From assembly GCF_000768555.3 (NCBI RefSeq), contig NZ_KN293976.1, forward strand, positions 186,001 through 250,000: a stretch of 64,000 nt of DNA, given 5' to 3'. Positions 8,868 to 18,406 of the stretch are shown here, in pieces; the first letter of the stretch is position 1; every line of letters begins with the position of its first letter. The notes beneath the pieces were generated by a model that had not been told where the DNA came from, made no database searches, and saw only the letters and a list, made by a program, of their open reading frames with translations. This stretch comes from Roseovarius mucosus DSM 17069 (GTDB lineage Bacteria > Pseudomonadota > Alphaproteobacteria > Rhodobacterales > Rhodobacteraceae). Position numbers and translations under genes: made by a program.

Positions 8868-9613
8868 GACAGTCCTTTCAGGCGTTTGCGAGAGGTGACG
8901 GGGCCGTCGCCCTGTGCCGCGATACGGGCGATGGCATCCGTGATGGGTTCATAGGCCACGGCCATGTGATGCGCGTTGGCATGGAGGAGCGTGTCAGGAT
9001 CCGAAACCCACGCCACATGCCCGCGCCAAAAAAGAAGATCGCCGCGTCGAAGCGGCGCAGTATCTGACAGGTGTTCCCCCAGACCTTGCTCTTGCGGACC
9101 ACTGTCACCGGGGCAGGCGATGCCGCAGGCCAGGCATCCTGCCTGCACCAGACCAGAGCAGTCGATCCCGAAACTAGAATTGCCGCCCCAAAGATAGGGG
9201 GTGCCAAGATAAATCTCGGCCACGGCGACAGGGTCGGCCGCATGAACAGCCAGAGCTGTCAGATGCGCACGCGGCACATAGCCGTGCGGTGTTTCGGCAA
9301 AGCGTCCCTCGTCAGAGAGCGCCTCAAGACACGCACCGTGACCAAGACTGAACAGCTCACGGGCCTTGAAATCCGGCTTGGGGTAGACATGCGTAGCGCG
9401 GGCGCTGACGCGGTGTGTGACGGCCCCCTCTGTCAGCGCCCCAATGGGCACAAATCCAGGATAGCCGTCGCGGGCGGCGCAGACCTCTGCCCAGCCATCC
9501 GTGACGCCCGTCACGGTCACGGTCTCTCCCATCAAAAGTTGCCTGTCGCGCGGACCATCCGGGCAACGCAAGAGGTCAACGAGAGGCATGGCAATGAGGT
9601 GGCTTGCGGTCAC
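8864..9613 (-). CDS. NlpC/P60 family peptidase with SH3 domains
   Basis: 249 residues. Two bacterial SH3-like segments fill residues 1-120 (GETVTVTGVTDGWAEV; FAETPHGYVPRAHL). The NlpC/P60 catalytic domain follows, with Cys152 in FGIDCSGLVQ, His199 in FWRGHVAWVSD and His at about 211. These enzymes usually cleave gamma-D-Glu-diamino-acid bonds in cell-wall peptides, often in recycling. No signal peptide is visible, which fits a cytoplasmic dipeptidase working with the aminopeptidase just upstream (ATGA overlap at 9610-9613). Confidence 0.87.
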   Translation of the reverse strand: MTASHLIAMPLVDLLRCPDGPRDRQLLMGETVTVTGVTDGWAEVCAARDGYPGFVPIGALTEGAVTHRVSARATHVYPKPDFKARELFSLGHGACLEALSDEGRFAETPHGYVPRAHLTALAVHAADPVAVAEIYLGTPYLWGGNSSFGIDCSGLVQAGCLACGIACPGDSGPQEQGLGEHLSDTAPLRRGDLLFWRGHVAWVSDPDTLLHANAHHMAVAYEPITDAIARIAAQGDGPVTSRKRLKGLS

Positions 9614-10990
9614 AACCCCAGCACCTCGGGTATAGCCTCCAGCAATGCCCGCGCGCCCATGCCAACGCCTCCCTTTGGCCGGGCGGGGGCGGCGGAGGGC
9701 GTCCAGCCGTAGATGTCGAAATGGCTGTAGTTCAGCCCACCCGCAAAGCGGCGCAGAAATAGCGCGGCGGTGATTGAGCCTGCAAAGCCACCCGAAGGCG
9801 CGTTGTCGAGATCGGCAATCCCCGGCTCGATCATGGCCTCATAAGGCGTGTGAAACGGCAGACGCCAGACCGGATCGGCCACGCGCGCCGCTGCGGCCTC
9901 AAGTGCCTCGGCAAAACAGGCATCGTCGGTGTAATAGGGCGAAAGGTCCGGCCCAAGCGCCACACGCGCGGCCCCGGTAAGCGTCGCCATCGAGATCATC
10001 AGATCGGGTGCATCCTCGGCCCCATAGGATAGCGCATCCGCCAGCACCAACCGCCCCTCGGCATCGGTGTTGTTGACCTCGACCGTCAGCCCATTGCGGG
10101 CTGTCAGGATATCGCCGGGACGAAAGGCATTGCCCGCAACCGCGTTTTCCACCGCCGGGATCAGCACGCGCAACTGCACCGGCAGATCGAGCGCCATGAT
10201 CATATGCGCAAGGCCCAGAACCGTGGCAGCCCCACCCATGTCCTTTTTCATCAACCCCATGGAGGAGCCGGGCTTGAGATTGAGCCCGCCGGTGTCGAAA
10301 CAGACCCCCTTACCCACAAGCGTCAGTTTAGGCCCCGTCTTGCCCCACCGCAAATCCATGAGGCGCGGGGGCACAGCAGAGGCGCGTCCGACGGTGTGGA
10401 TCAGCGGAAAACTCTGCGCCAGCAGGTCTTCGCCCCGCACGCAGGTCACGTGTGCGCCGTTCTGCTCAGCGATGGCAACACAAGCGGCCTCAAGGGCATC
10501 GGGGCCAAGATCATTCGCCGGGGTGTTGATGAGATCGCGGGTCAGCGCCTCACCCGCCGCAATGATCTCCAGCCGCGCGGCGTCAATACCCTGGGGCGCG
10601 ACCAGCCGCGGCCTTGGCCGGGGACTGGGCACGATAGCGCTCGTAGGCGTAGTGCGACAAGAGCCAGCCCAAGCACTCGGTCTCGGCCTGATCCTCGGGC
10701 AAACCTACGACCCAGTAGGTGCCTGCGGGCAAGGCCGCAGCGATCCCCGCCAGATGAAACCGGCCCCGCGCGCGCGTCGCAGCCGTTCCATAACCGCCCA
10801 AGGCCATGGCAATGCCACCCGTCGTATCGGGCACGATCAGAACGCGCCCAAGTGCCCCTGTGAACCCCATGGCGCGCACCCATGCCGCAACTTCGGGCGT
10901 TTGCCCTGCAAGCCACCCCTCAAGAGCCTCCTCAGCCACAAGGTGCAGCGGCAGGGCGGGCGTGTCGGGGGCGGCGAATCTGAGGCTCAT
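9610..10990 (-). pseudogene. Leucyl aminopeptidase family (M17) gene, frameshifted
   Basis: Two adjoining frames encode one M17 peptidase of about 459 residues. The N-terminal domain starts MSLRFAAPDTP (ATG at 10990; AAGG upstream) and runs to SHYAYERYRAQSP. The catalytic domain continues one base out of frame from about 10,620 (RPRPRLVAPQGIDAARL) and contains the metal and catalytic motifs GKGVCFDTGGLNLKP, MKKDMGGAA and NNTDAEGRLVLADAL. The span of 1381 bases is one more than a multiple of three. Removing one base from the G4 run at 10,620-10,623 rejoins the frames. Either a real lesion or a homopolymer sequencing error; the catalytic domain is otherwise intact and could start at a GTG at 10,632. 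Confidence 0.85.
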
Positions 10991-11069
10991 TCTGGCGGAC
11001 CTTCTGGCAAGAACAATGCGCGCCAGCCTAGCCACGATTACGCCGCCTGCAACCCGTCATTTGAACCAG

Positions 11070-11534
11070 TCAGAGGGGCGGGTCAGACATATCCCAGATT
11101 TCGCAAAGCGAGCGCTCACCGATCCGCAACAGCCGCGCAAAGGTCGCGGCAAGGGCGTTGGCATCACCTGCGTCGATAGAGCCGGTTACATCCCCCGCCA
11201 CCCGCGCCAGATGCAGCATACCGATCTGATCCGCGATGGCGATCAGGCTGCGCGTGCATTTGCGCAGATCAGCCATTTGCCCCTCACGATACAGCCGCTC
11301 AGCATGGGTAAGCCGCGCCGCCAATTCCTCGAGCGCGCGACACACCACATCCTCGGCATTTGCCTCACCCAATTGCAAGTAGAGCGCCGCAAGCCGATGC
11401 GCGTCGAGCCGCACCCGCTCCTGTTGTTTCAGCAATGTCACTTGGTCCACATTCTCACCCACGATGTCAGTTTGCCCCCACGGCGCGGGCAGAATGACGC
11501 CATTGCAGTTCCCAAATGGTTTCCGGCGGCGCAA
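11070..11534 (-). CDS. Conserved-looking hypothetical protein (154 aa)
   Basis: Not recognised. The product is mostly helical and acidic-to-neutral: VTLLKQQERVRLDAHRLAALY, then VCRALEELAARLTHAERLYR and DLRKCTRSLIAIADQIGM. This resembles a small four-helix protein, such as an Hpt-like or regulator fragment, but no phosphorylatable-His motif is clear. The first codon is TTG at 11,534; no ATG exists in the first third, and later GTG codons are possible starts. It is divergent from the carbonic anhydrase gene and upstream of the aminopeptidase operon. Confidence 0.65.
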   Translation of the reverse strand: MRRRKPFGNCNGVILPAPWGQTDIVGENVDQVTLLKQQERVRLDAHRLAALYLQLGEANAEDVVCRALEELAARLTHAERLYREGQMADLRKCTRSLIAIADQIGMLHLARVAGDVTGSIDAGDANALAATFARLLRIGERSLCEIWDMSDPPL

Positions 11535-11602
11535 ATTGTCACTCGAATTCGAGGCGAATCCCGACTATTGACCAGTCGATTGCCCAAACCCCGGGAGAGA
11601 CC

Positions 11603-12253
11603 ATGGAACATGCCCGCCCCCTGCCCGCCTATCTGGTGCACCGCTTTCATGGCTGGAAGGCCACGAGCTATACCGAGAACCAGTCATGGTATCGGCATCT
11701 GGCGCAGCAGGGTCAGCACCCCCGCGCCATGGTGATTTCCTGCTGCGACAGCCGGGTGCATGTGACGTCGATCTTTGGCGCAGATCAGGGAGAGTTCTTT
11801 ATCCACCGCAATATCGCCAACCTTGTCCCGCCCTATGTGAGCGATGGTGCCCAGCACGGCACCTCGGCGGCGGTGGAATATGCGGTGACAGCGCTCAAGG
11901 TGGCGCATGTGATCGTGATCGGCCATTCCGCCTGCGGCGGGGTCAAGGGATGTCTTGATATGTGTTCGGGCCACGCACCGGAACTGGACAAGCAGACCAG
12001 CTTTGTCGGACGGTGGCTCGACATCCTGCGGCCCGGATATGAGCGGGTCAAGGATATGGCCGATGCCGACGCCCAGATGAATGCGCTGGAAAAACAGGCG
12101 GTGGTGATCTCGCTCGAGAACCTGATGACGTTTCCGTTCGTGGCCAAGGCCGTGTCAGAGGGCGCGCTTACGCTTCACGGGCTCTGGCACGAAATAGGCT
12201 CTGGTGCTCTGGAACAGTATAGCGGCAATCAGGACGCGTTTGTGCCGCTTTGA
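11603..12253 (+). CDS. Beta-class carbonic anhydrase
   Basis: 216-residue zinc enzyme interconverting CO2 and bicarbonate. Zinc ligands are Cys47 and Asp49/Arg51 in SCCDSRV, and His108 and Cys111 in IGHSACGG. The NIANLVPPY segment is a standard active-site stretch. Start at 11,603 (MEHARPLPAYL) after GGGAGAG; a longer in-frame reading from 11,516 overlaps the divergent gene. Followed by a long hairpin shared with the convergent fatty-acid operon. Confidence 0.95.
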   Translation: MEHARPLPAYLVHRFHGWKATSYTENQSWYRHLAQQGQHPRAMVISCCDSRVHVTSIFGADQGEFFIHRNIANLVPPYVSDGAQHGTSAAVEYAVTALKVAHVIVIGHSACGGVKGCLDMCSGHAPELDKQTSFVGRWLDILRPGYERVKDMADADAQMNALEKQAVVISLENLMTFPFVAKAVSEGALTLHGLWHEIGSGALEQYSGNQDAFVPL

Positions 12254-12260
12254 AAGAATA

Positions 12261-12289
12261 CCCCGGCGCGCCGCGGCAGCGCGCCGGGG
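12261..12289. terminator. Bidirectional hairpin between carbonic anhydrase and the FadB/J-type gene
   Basis: Perfect 11-bp GC-rich stem CCCCGGCGCGC / GCGCGCCGGGG with a seven-base loop, lying between two convergent stops (12,253 and 12,299). No clear T-tract on either side. Confidence 0.7.
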
Positions 12290-12298
12290 ATCGTATCA

Positions 12299-14497
12299 TC
12301 AGGCCGCAGCCGCCTGCCCGCCAAAGCGTCCATAGAAGCTCTGGGTTTTGTCCGCCATCTCTCGCAGCAGTTTGGGCGTTGTGAAACGCGGACCGAATTT
12401 CTCGGCCAACTGGTCGCACCGCTCTGCGGCATAGGGCGTGCCAATGATGTCGAGCCAGGAAAACGGCCCGCCCGACCAGGGCGCAAAGCCCCAGGCCAGA
12501 ATGGCACCCACATCGCCCTCGCGGATGTCCTCGAGCACACCCTCCTCCAGCGCACGCACCGCTTCGAGGACTTGCGCAAACATCAGGCGATGCTGCACCT
12601 CATGCAGATCTGGCTGCTCTGTGGCGCGGGGGTATTTGGTGGCCAGACCCGGCCAATAACCCAGGCGCTTGCCCTTGTCGTCATAGTCAAAGAACCCGGC
12701 CTTGGATTTGCGGCCCAGACGCCCCTCGCCTTCCATGTAGAAGATCACCTCGTCGACAGCAGCATCCGGATAGGCATCGCCCATGGCCGCCTTGGTGGCG
12801 CGGGCGATTTTCGCACCCAGATCAATCGAGGTTTCATCGACCAGTTGCAGCGGTCCGACCGGAAAGCCCAACTGCCGCGCGGCATTGTCGATGAGCGCGG
12901 GTGCCACGCCCTCGGCCACCATGCGCAGGCCCTCGTTGATATAGGGAATGATGCAGCGGTTGCAGTAGAAGAAGCGTGCATCATTGACCACGATCGGCGT
13001 CTTGCGGATTTGCCGGACGTAATCCAGCGCCTTGGCAACGGCGCGCGGGCCTGTTTTCGCACCTTTGATGATCTCGACCAGCATCATCTTTTCCACCGGC
13101 GAGAAGAAGTGGATACCGATGAAGTTTTCGGGGTTGTCCGAGGCTTTCGCAAGTTCGGTGATCGGCAGAGTGGACGTATTGGTGGCAAATATGCACTCTT
13201 TGTCCACAACCTTGAGCACCTCTTTGGTAACTTCAGCCTTGACCTTCGGGTCCTCGAACACCGCTTCGATGATCAGATCACAGCCCTTGAGCGCCGCGTA
13301 ATCGGTCGTCGCGGTGATGAGGTCCAGCGTCGCCGCCTTCTTCTCTGCCGTGGCCTTGCCGCGCTTGATGCCCTGATCCATGAAATCGGCGGTGTAGGAT
13401 TTGCCCTTGTCCGCCGCCTCTTGCTTCTGGTCGATCAGAACCACCTGCATGCCCGCCATGGCGGAGACAAGAGCAATGCCCGCCCCCATCATGCCCGCGC
13501 CCATCACGCCGACCTTCTTGACCTTCTGATCGGACACGTCGGGGCGGTTGGCGCCCTTTTCCAGCGCCTCCTTGTTGATGAAAAGAGAGCGGATCATCGC
13601 ACTGGAACTCGGGTTCATCAGCACATTGACGAACCAGCGCGCCTCGATCTTGAGAGCGGTGTCGAACGGCACGAGCGCGCCTTCATAGACCGCAGACAAG
13701 AGCGCCTTGGCTGCCGGGAACGCACCTTGGGTCTTGCCGTTGACCATGGCCGACGCGCCGACGAATGTCATGAAACCTGCCGGGTGATAGGGCGCGCCGC
13801 CGGGCATCTTGTAGCCCTTGTCATCCCAGGGCTTGACGATCACGGGGTTGCTCAGAACCCATTCACGCGCTTTCTCGATCAGTTGATCGGCGGGCACCAC
13901 CTCATCGACCACGCCGGCGGCCTTGGCCTTTTTCGGGTCATTCAGCTTGCCTTCAAGCAGGAGAGGCGAGGCCGCCATCGCGCCCAACTTGCGCACAAGA
14001 CGTGTTGTGCCGCCCGCACCGGGAAAAATCCCGACCATGATCTCGGGCAGGCCGATTTTGGCCGAGGGGTTGTCGGCGGCGAAGATGCGGTGACAAGCCA
14101 GCGGAATTTCAAGGCCAATGCCAAGCGCCGTGCCAGGCAGAGCGGCGGCAATCGGCTTGCCGCCCTTGTTGGTCTTGGGGTCCATGCCCGCGCGCTCGAT
14201 CTTTCGCAGGATGGCATGCATCCCCATCACCCCGTCAAAGAGCCCCTTGGCGGGATTGTCGCCCGCGTCATCGCGCATCTTGGCGATGATGTTGAGGTCC
14301 ATACCTCCCGCGAAGGACCCCTCTTTGCCAGAGGTGATGATCACGCCCTTGACGGCCTCATCCGCCAAGGCCTTGTCAATCAGCGCCTCAAGGTCAAGAA
14401 ACCCTTGGCCGTTCATAACATTCATCGACTTGCCAACGGTGTCCCATGTGATGATGGCCACGCCGTCGCTGTCGGTTTTCATCGTGAAATCAGTCAT
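12299..14497 (-). CDS. FadB/FadJ-type enoyl-CoA hydratase / 3-hydroxyacyl-CoA dehydrogenase
   Basis: 732-residue bifunctional beta-oxidation enzyme. Residues 1 to about 300 are an enoyl-CoA hydratase/isomerase domain (GKEGSFAGGMDLN; PGAGGTTRLVRKLG). From about 320 comes the NAD-binding 3-hydroxyacyl-CoA dehydrogenase domain (KVGVMGAGMMGAGIALVSAMAG, IFATNTSTLPITELA, IGIHFFSPVEKMMLVE), then the C-terminal dehydrogenase repeats. It catalyses hydration of enoyl-CoA and oxidation of the 3-hydroxyacyl-CoA. Last gene of the acyl-CoA operon, three bases after the cupin gene; the thiolase needed for the next step is two genes upstream. Confidence 0.95.
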   Translation of the reverse strand: MTDFTMKTDSDGVAIITWDTVGKSMNVMNGQGFLDLEALIDKALADEAVKGVIITSGKEGSFAGGMDLNIIAKMRDDAGDNPAKGLFDGVMGMHAILRKIERAGMDPKTNKGGKPIAAALPGTALGIGLEIPLACHRIFAADNPSAKIGLPEIMVGIFPGAGGTTRLVRKLGAMAASPLLLEGKLNDPKKAKAAGVVDEVVPADQLIEKAREWVLSNPVIVKPWDDKGYKMPGGAPYHPAGFMTFVGASAMVNGKTQGAFPAAKALLSAVYEGALVPFDTALKIEARWFVNVLMNPSSSAMIRSLFINKEALEKGANRPDVSDQKVKKVGVMGAGMMGAGIALVSAMAGMQVVLIDQKQEAADKGKSYTADFMDQGIKRGKATAEKKAATLDLITATTDYAALKGCDLIIEAVFEDPKVKAEVTKEVLKVVDKECIFATNTSTLPITELAKASDNPENFIGIHFFSPVEKMMLVEIIKGAKTGPRAVAKALDYVRQIRKTPIVVNDARFFYCNRCIIPYINEGLRMVAEGVAPALIDNAARQLGFPVGPLQLVDETSIDLGAKIARATKAAMGDAYPDAAVDEVIFYMEGEGRLGRKSKAGFFDYDDKGKRLGYWPGLATKYPRATEQPDLHEVQHRLMFAQVLEAVRALEEGVLEDIREGDVGAILAWGFAPWSGGPFSWLDIIGTPYAAERCDQLAEKFGPRFTTPKLLREMADKTQSFYGRFGGQAAAA

Positions 14498-14500
14498 ATC

Positions 14501-14980
14501 TTACTCTCCGATCTGGTCAGCCGTCAGCGGGCTGCCATCTTTGCGGGTAAAGGTGTAACCGGCCGCATCCACCGACACCTTCATGTCGAGATCGCTGTAA
14601 TATCCGGTCTCTGTTTCGGTTCGTGTGCCCACCACCAGAAAAACGGCGGGCACTTCGGTCTTGTTCACAAGGTGATGGCCATTGGCCTCGCCTGCCGGGA
14701 AAGTGGCACAATCGCCGGCCTGCAGCGTATGCTCGCCCTGATCGTCAATCAGGGTGCAGGTTCCTTCCGTCACCATCACGAACTCGTCCTGCGCCATATG
14801 GTAATGGCGCAAGGACGACATCGCGCCGGGGTCAAGCCGCACGAGATTAACGCCATATTGGCTGAGCCCGCCTGCATCGCCCAAGGCCTGGCTGCTGCGC
14901 CCGGCCATGGCCTGGGCCAGCTTGCCGGGATAGCTTGAGCCGCCCTTGAACGGGATTTTCGAAAGGTCCAGCTTGGGCAT
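14501..14980 (-). CDS. Cupin-domain protein
   Basis: 159 residues with a single cupin barrel: [19 protein letters not shown] (metal-binding His/His/Glu motif 1) and [17 protein letters not shown] (motif 2). Function unknown; no catalytic activity can be assigned. Its ATG overlaps the thiolase stop by one base (TGATG), so it is translationally coupled inside the beta-oxidation operon. It could be a small metal-binding isomerase or a ligand-sensing protein. Confidence 0.85.
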   Translation of the reverse strand: MPKLDLSKIPFKGGSSYPGKLAQAMAGRSSQALGDAGGLSQYGVNLVRLDPGAMSSLRHYHMAQDEFVMVTEGTCTLIDDQGEHTLQAGDCATFPAGEANGHHLVNKTEVPAVFLVVGTRTETETGYYSDLDMKVSVDAAGYTFTRKDGSPLTADQIGE

Positions 14981-16191
14981 CAGACGCGCTCGATGATCGT
15001 GGCGGCCCCCATGCCGGATGCGATGCAGAGCGTGGCAAGACCCGTGCCTTTGCCCGTGCGCTCCAACTCATCCAGCAGCGTGCCGATGATGATGGCGCCC
15101 GTGGCCCCGAGCGGATGGCCCATGGCAATCGCGCCGCCGTTCACATTGACCAGACCGGGGTCGACCTCGAAGGCCTGCTGAAAGCGCAGAACAACGCTGG
15201 CGAAGGCCTCGTTTACCTCGAAGAGGTCGATGTCCGAAATCGACATGCCGCTATCGGCAAGAATTTTCTGTGTGGCGGGAACGGGGCCGGTTAGCATGAT
15301 CGTGGGATCGGTGCCGATCTTGCAGGTCTGCACGATCCGCGCGCGGGGCTTGAGGCCCCACTTCTCACCAAACTCCTTGGACCCAATGAGCACACCCGCC
15401 GCGCCATCGACGATGCCCGAGGAATTGCCCGCGTGGTGGATATGGTTGATCCGCTCCAGATGGGGATACTTCATCTTGGCGATGGCATCAAAACCCGGCA
15501 TCACCTCGCCCATCGCCTGAAACGCCGGCGTGAGTGCGCCCAGTGTCTGCATGTCGGTGCCGGGGCGCATGTATTCGTCATGGTCAAGAATGGTCAGGCC
15601 GTTCTGATCCTGCACCTCGATGATGGACTTCGCGAACCGCTTGTCATCCCAGGCCGCCTTGGCCCGGCGCTGCGACTCCATCGCAAGCGCGTCCGCCTCA
15701 TCCCGGCTGAACCCGTATTCAGTGGCGATGATGTCCGCGGAAATACCCTGCGGCACGAAATAGGTTTCCATCGCAATCGACGGGTCCACGGCAATCGCCG
15801 CACCGTCGCTGCCCATGGCAACGCGGCCCATCATCTCGACCCCGCCTGCAATATAGGCGTCACCGGCCCCGCCCTTGATCTGGTTGGCGGCAAGGTTCAC
15901 CGCCTCCATGCCAGAGGCGCAAAAGCGGTTGATGGCAAGGCCGGGGATGCTCTCATCCAGATCAGAGGCGAGCACGGCAGTCCGCGCAAGGCAGCCGCCC
16001 TGCTCCATCACCTGCGTGACATTGCCCCAGATCACATCCTCGACGGCGTGACCATCGAGACTATTGCGGGATTTCAGTGCATTGAGCACCTGCGCCGAGA
16101 GACGCGCAGCCGTCACCTCGTGCAGCGCGCCGTCCTTGCGGCCCTTTCCGCGCGGCGTGCGCACGGTGTCGTAGATATAGGCGTCAGACAT
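14980..16191 (-). CDS. Acetyl-CoA acyltransferase (FadA-type thiolase)
   Basis: 403-residue thiolase, predicted to cleave 3-ketoacyl-CoA to acetyl-CoA and a shortened acyl-CoA. The nucleophilic Cys lies in [11 protein letters not shown] (about 92), the His in [14 protein letters not shown] and the second Cys in [12 protein letters not shown]. Start [21 protein letters not shown] fits degradative thiolases. Preceded by GAAGGAGACCGATATG. Sits in the operon with the FadB/J-type protein, with which it likely cooperates; a separate biosynthetic phaA is at 37 kb. Confidence 0.94.
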   Translation of the reverse strand: MSDAYIYDTVRTPRGKGRKDGALHEVTAARLSAQVLNALKSRNSLDGHAVEDVIWGNVTQVMEQGGCLARTAVLASDLDESIPGLAINRFCASGMEAVNLAANQIKGGAGDAYIAGGVEMMGRVAMGSDGAAIAVDPSIAMETYFVPQGISADIIATEYGFSRDEADALAMESQRRAKAAWDDKRFAKSIIEVQDQNGLTILDHDEYMRPGTDMQTLGALTPAFQAMGEVMPGFDAIAKMKYPHLERINHIHHAGNSSGIVDGAAGVLIGSKEFGEKWGLKPRARIVQTCKIGTDPTIMLTGPVPATQKILADSGMSISDIDLFEVNEAFASVVLRFQQAFEVDPGLVNVNGGAIAMGHPLGATGAIIIGTLLDELERTGKGTGLATLCIASGMGAATIIERV

Positions 16192-16206
16192 ATCGGTCTC
16201 CTTCGT

Positions 16207-16842
16207 TCAGGCGCGGTCAGCGGGGCTGCCGGGCATCAGGTCATAGGGGTGTTTCCAGCCGGGCGTGGCACTGATGTTGTTCAGCCACCGGTCGATATTG
16301 GGCCAATCCTTGCGATCAAAACCGAAAGGCTCTGGATAGTAGAGATAGCCGCAGCACGAGAGATCGGCATTGGTGATCGCGTCGCCCACGATCCAGTCGC
16401 GCCCTGCAAGATGGGTGTCGAGCGTGGCATAGGCCGCCTTGAGGCGACCTTGGGTAAAGGGGATCGCGCCTTCGGGGCGCTTATCCTCAGGCAGAAAGTT
16501 CATCAGGAACCGCGTCATGCCAACCGGGCTGCTGAGCTTGTGGTTGTCCCAGAACATCCAGCGCATCACCTCGCGTGCCTCCTCCGGCGTGGTCCCGCCG
16601 AATTTGCCGGTTTTCTCGGTGATATACATCTGCATGACACCCGATTGGGTCAAGGTCACGTCACCATCGATCAACACCGGCACCTCGCCCATGACGTTGA
16701 TCTTGCGGAACGCGGGCTGCCGTGTCTCACCTCCGAAGAAATCGACAAAGACCGGCGTCCAGTCGAGACCGGAGAGTTGCAGTGCCAGCGCCGCCTTGTA
16801 GGCATTGCCGCTTTCGCCGAAGCAGTGGAGTTTGATGGTCAT
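16207..16842 (-). CDS. Glutathione S-transferase family protein
   Basis: 211 residues with a thioredoxin-like N-terminal domain (TIKLHCFGESGNAYKAAL, GEVPVLIDGDVTLTQSGVMQMYI, the latter holding the cis-Pro and Ser glutathione contacts) and an all-helical C-terminal domain. Start at 16,842 after GGGAGGG; a longer reading from 16,917 crosses the repeat-containing gap and is not used. Position inside the acyl-CoA operon suggests a role in handling a reactive acyl or electrophilic intermediate, but no substrate is evident. Confidence 0.88.
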   Translation of the reverse strand: MTIKLHCFGESGNAYKAALALQLSGLDWTPVFVDFFGGETRQPAFRKINVMGEVPVLIDGDVTLTQSGVMQMYITEKTGKFGGTTPEEAREVMRWMFWDNHKLSSPVGMTRFLMNFLPEDKRPEGAIPFTQGRLKAAYATLDTHLAGRDWIVGDAITNADLSCCGYLYYPEPFGFDRKDWPNIDRWLNNISATPGWKHPYDLMPGSPADRA

Positions 16843-16924
16843 GTGTGCCCTCCCGGCATTCCACCCTTGGCGGGCGTTGGATTTGAGTGATTTGGGAACA
16901 GTGAAGATGCGGGCCATGGTTCAT

Positions 16925-16976
16925 CATGGCTGAAATACTCCACGGGGGTCCGGGGGTGTGAAACCCCCGGCTTCGA
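16925..16976 (-). repeat. Candidate dispersed Rhodobacterales intergenic repeat
   Basis: The 163-bp gap between acyl-CoA dehydrogenase and GST holds an 8-bp GC stem (CCGGGGGT 16,950-16,957 / ACCCCCGG 16,963-16,970). On the minus strand it is followed by ACCCCCGTGGAGTATTTCAG and CCATGATG. I recall similar GGAGTATTT-plus-GC-hairpin units scattered between genes in this order, but only one copy is visible here. Confidence 0.4.
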
Positions 16977-17005
16977 CTGTGCCACACTGACTGCCGCCTC
17001 AACCC

Positions 17006-18139
17006 TCACAGCGCCCTCGCGATCAGCTCTTTCATGATTTCGTTGGTGCCGCCATAGATGCGCTGCACGCGGGCATCGGCCCACATTTCTGCGATGTCGT
17101 ATTCCTGCATATAGCCATAGCCGCCATGCAGTTGCAGACAATCATCCAGCACTTCGCCTTGGCTGTCAGTCAGCCAGTATTTGGCCATCGCGGCCTTCTC
17201 CACGCTGAGGTCGCCGCTTAGATGCTCGTTGATACAGGCATCCAGAAACGCGCGGCAGACGGCGGTCTTGGTCTGGCATTCAGCCAGTTTGAAGCGGGTG
17301 TTCTGGAACTGAAGAACCGGGCCACCAAAGGCCTGACGCTCCTTGCAATAGCTGATCGTGCGCTCCACCGCGCCCTCCATCGCCCCTTGCGCACCACAGG
17401 CGATGATCAGGCGCTCCTGCGGCAATTGCTGCATCATCTGATAAAAGCCGCGCCCCTCCTCGCCGCCAAGGATGTTCTCCGGCGGGATCTCGACGTTGTC
17501 GAAGAACAGCTCGGACGTGTCGCCCGCATGCATCCCGACCTTTTCAAGATTGCGCCCGCGCGTGAAACCCTGCGCGCCTTCGGTTTCCACAACCACCAAG
17601 GAGATGCCCTTGGCCCCTTCCTTGGGGTCGGTCTTGGCCGCGACGATGATCAGCTCGGCATGCTGGCCGTTGGTAATAAAGGTCTTTTGCCCCGAAAGCC
17701 GATAAGCGTTGCCGTCCCGGATGGCACGGGTCTTGATGCCCTGCACATCCGATCCGGCGGCGGGCTCGGTCATGGCCAGCGCGCCAACCATTTCGCCCGA
17801 AACCATCTTGGGCAGCCATTTCTGCTTTTGCGCCTCGGACCCATAGGCAAGGATATAATGTGCGACGATGCCGGAATGGATGGGATTGCCCCAGCTTGCC
17901 AGATTGGCGCGGCCCTGTTCGATGCAGATGACTGCTTCATGCCCGAAATCGCCGCCAGCGCCGCCGTATTCCTCGGGGATGGACGGGCAGAGCAGGCCAA
18001 GGGCCCCCGCCTCAAGCCAGCAGTCGCGGTCCATGATCCCCGCCTTGCGCCAACGGGCAAAATGCGGCCGCCATTCCTCGGTGATGAACTTGGCGGTCAT
18101 GTCCGAGAGCATCCGGTGCTCGACTGTCATCCAGGTCAT
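17006..18139 (-). CDS. Acyl-CoA dehydrogenase
   Basis: 377-residue FAD-dependent dehydrogenase. Signatures are [28 protein letters not shown] and the C-terminal [15 protein letters not shown] and [14 protein letters not shown]. The position of the MCAD-type catalytic Glu is Gly (IYGGT), so the base is probably the Glu in [10 protein letters not shown], as in long-chain and isovaleryl-CoA dehydrogenases. It therefore likely acts on branched or long acyl-CoA. GGAAGGGAGG precedes the start at 18,139. Electrons would go to ETF. Confidence 0.92.
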   Translation of the reverse strand: MTWMTVEHRMLSDMTAKFITEEWRPHFARWRKAGIMDRDCWLEAGALGLLCPSIPEEYGGAGGDFGHEAVICIEQGRANLASWGNPIHSGIVAHYILAYGSEAQKQKWLPKMVSGEMVGALAMTEPAAGSDVQGIKTRAIRDGNAYRLSGQKTFITNGQHAELIIVAAKTDPKEGAKGISLVVVETEGAQGFTRGRNLEKVGMHAGDTSELFFDNVEIPPENILGGEEGRGFYQMMQQLPQERLIIACGAQGAMEGAVERTISYCKERQAFGGPVLQFQNTRFKLAECQTKTAVCRAFLDACINEHLSGDLSVEKAAMAKYWLTDSQGEVLDDCLQLHGGYGYMQEYDIAEMWADARVQRIYGGTNEIMKELIARAL

Positions 18140-18166
18140 GGCCGGGCCTCCCTTCCCTTTGCCGCC

Positions 18167-18379
18167 TTAACGTTTGCGTGCCTCAAGTTCGGAATTGAAG
18201 AGCCTGAGACGGTGCGCAAAGGTTTCTTCATTGATCACGCTGTCGAAATTCTCGAAGAGAAAGGACAGCGCCTCGCCCTCATCCAGCCCCGAGTCCTGCG
18301 CAAACCGGCGCAGGCGGCGGTAGCCATCCTCGGTCATCGCCGCATTGAAGCGGCGCGTGAGGCGAAAGCGTTTCGGCAT
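18167..18379 (-). CDS. Small basic hypothetical protein (70 aa) in acyl-CoA operon
   Basis: Not recognised. MPKRFRLTRRFNAAMTEDGYRRLRRFA is strongly basic and reads like a strand followed by a helix (ribbon-helix-helix-like), then a helical acidic segment (DEGEALSFLFENFDSVI) and a basic tail. A good ribosome-binding site (GGAGGG) precedes the ATG. It lies between two acyl-CoA dehydrogenase genes with gaps under 30 bases. It could be a small DNA-binding or adaptor protein; neither is shown. Confidence 0.72.
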   Translation of the reverse strand: MPKRFRLTRRFNAAMTEDGYRRLRRFAQDSGLDEGEALSFLFENFDSVINEETFAHRLRLFNSELEARKR

Positions 18380-18406
18380 CTGTCCCTCCTCGCTAGCAGT
18401 CTCTCC

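Noticed and set aside
12572..14938. A 788-codon plus-strand open frame
   Set aside because: Antisense to the FadB/J-type and cupin genes, whose protein features are unambiguous.
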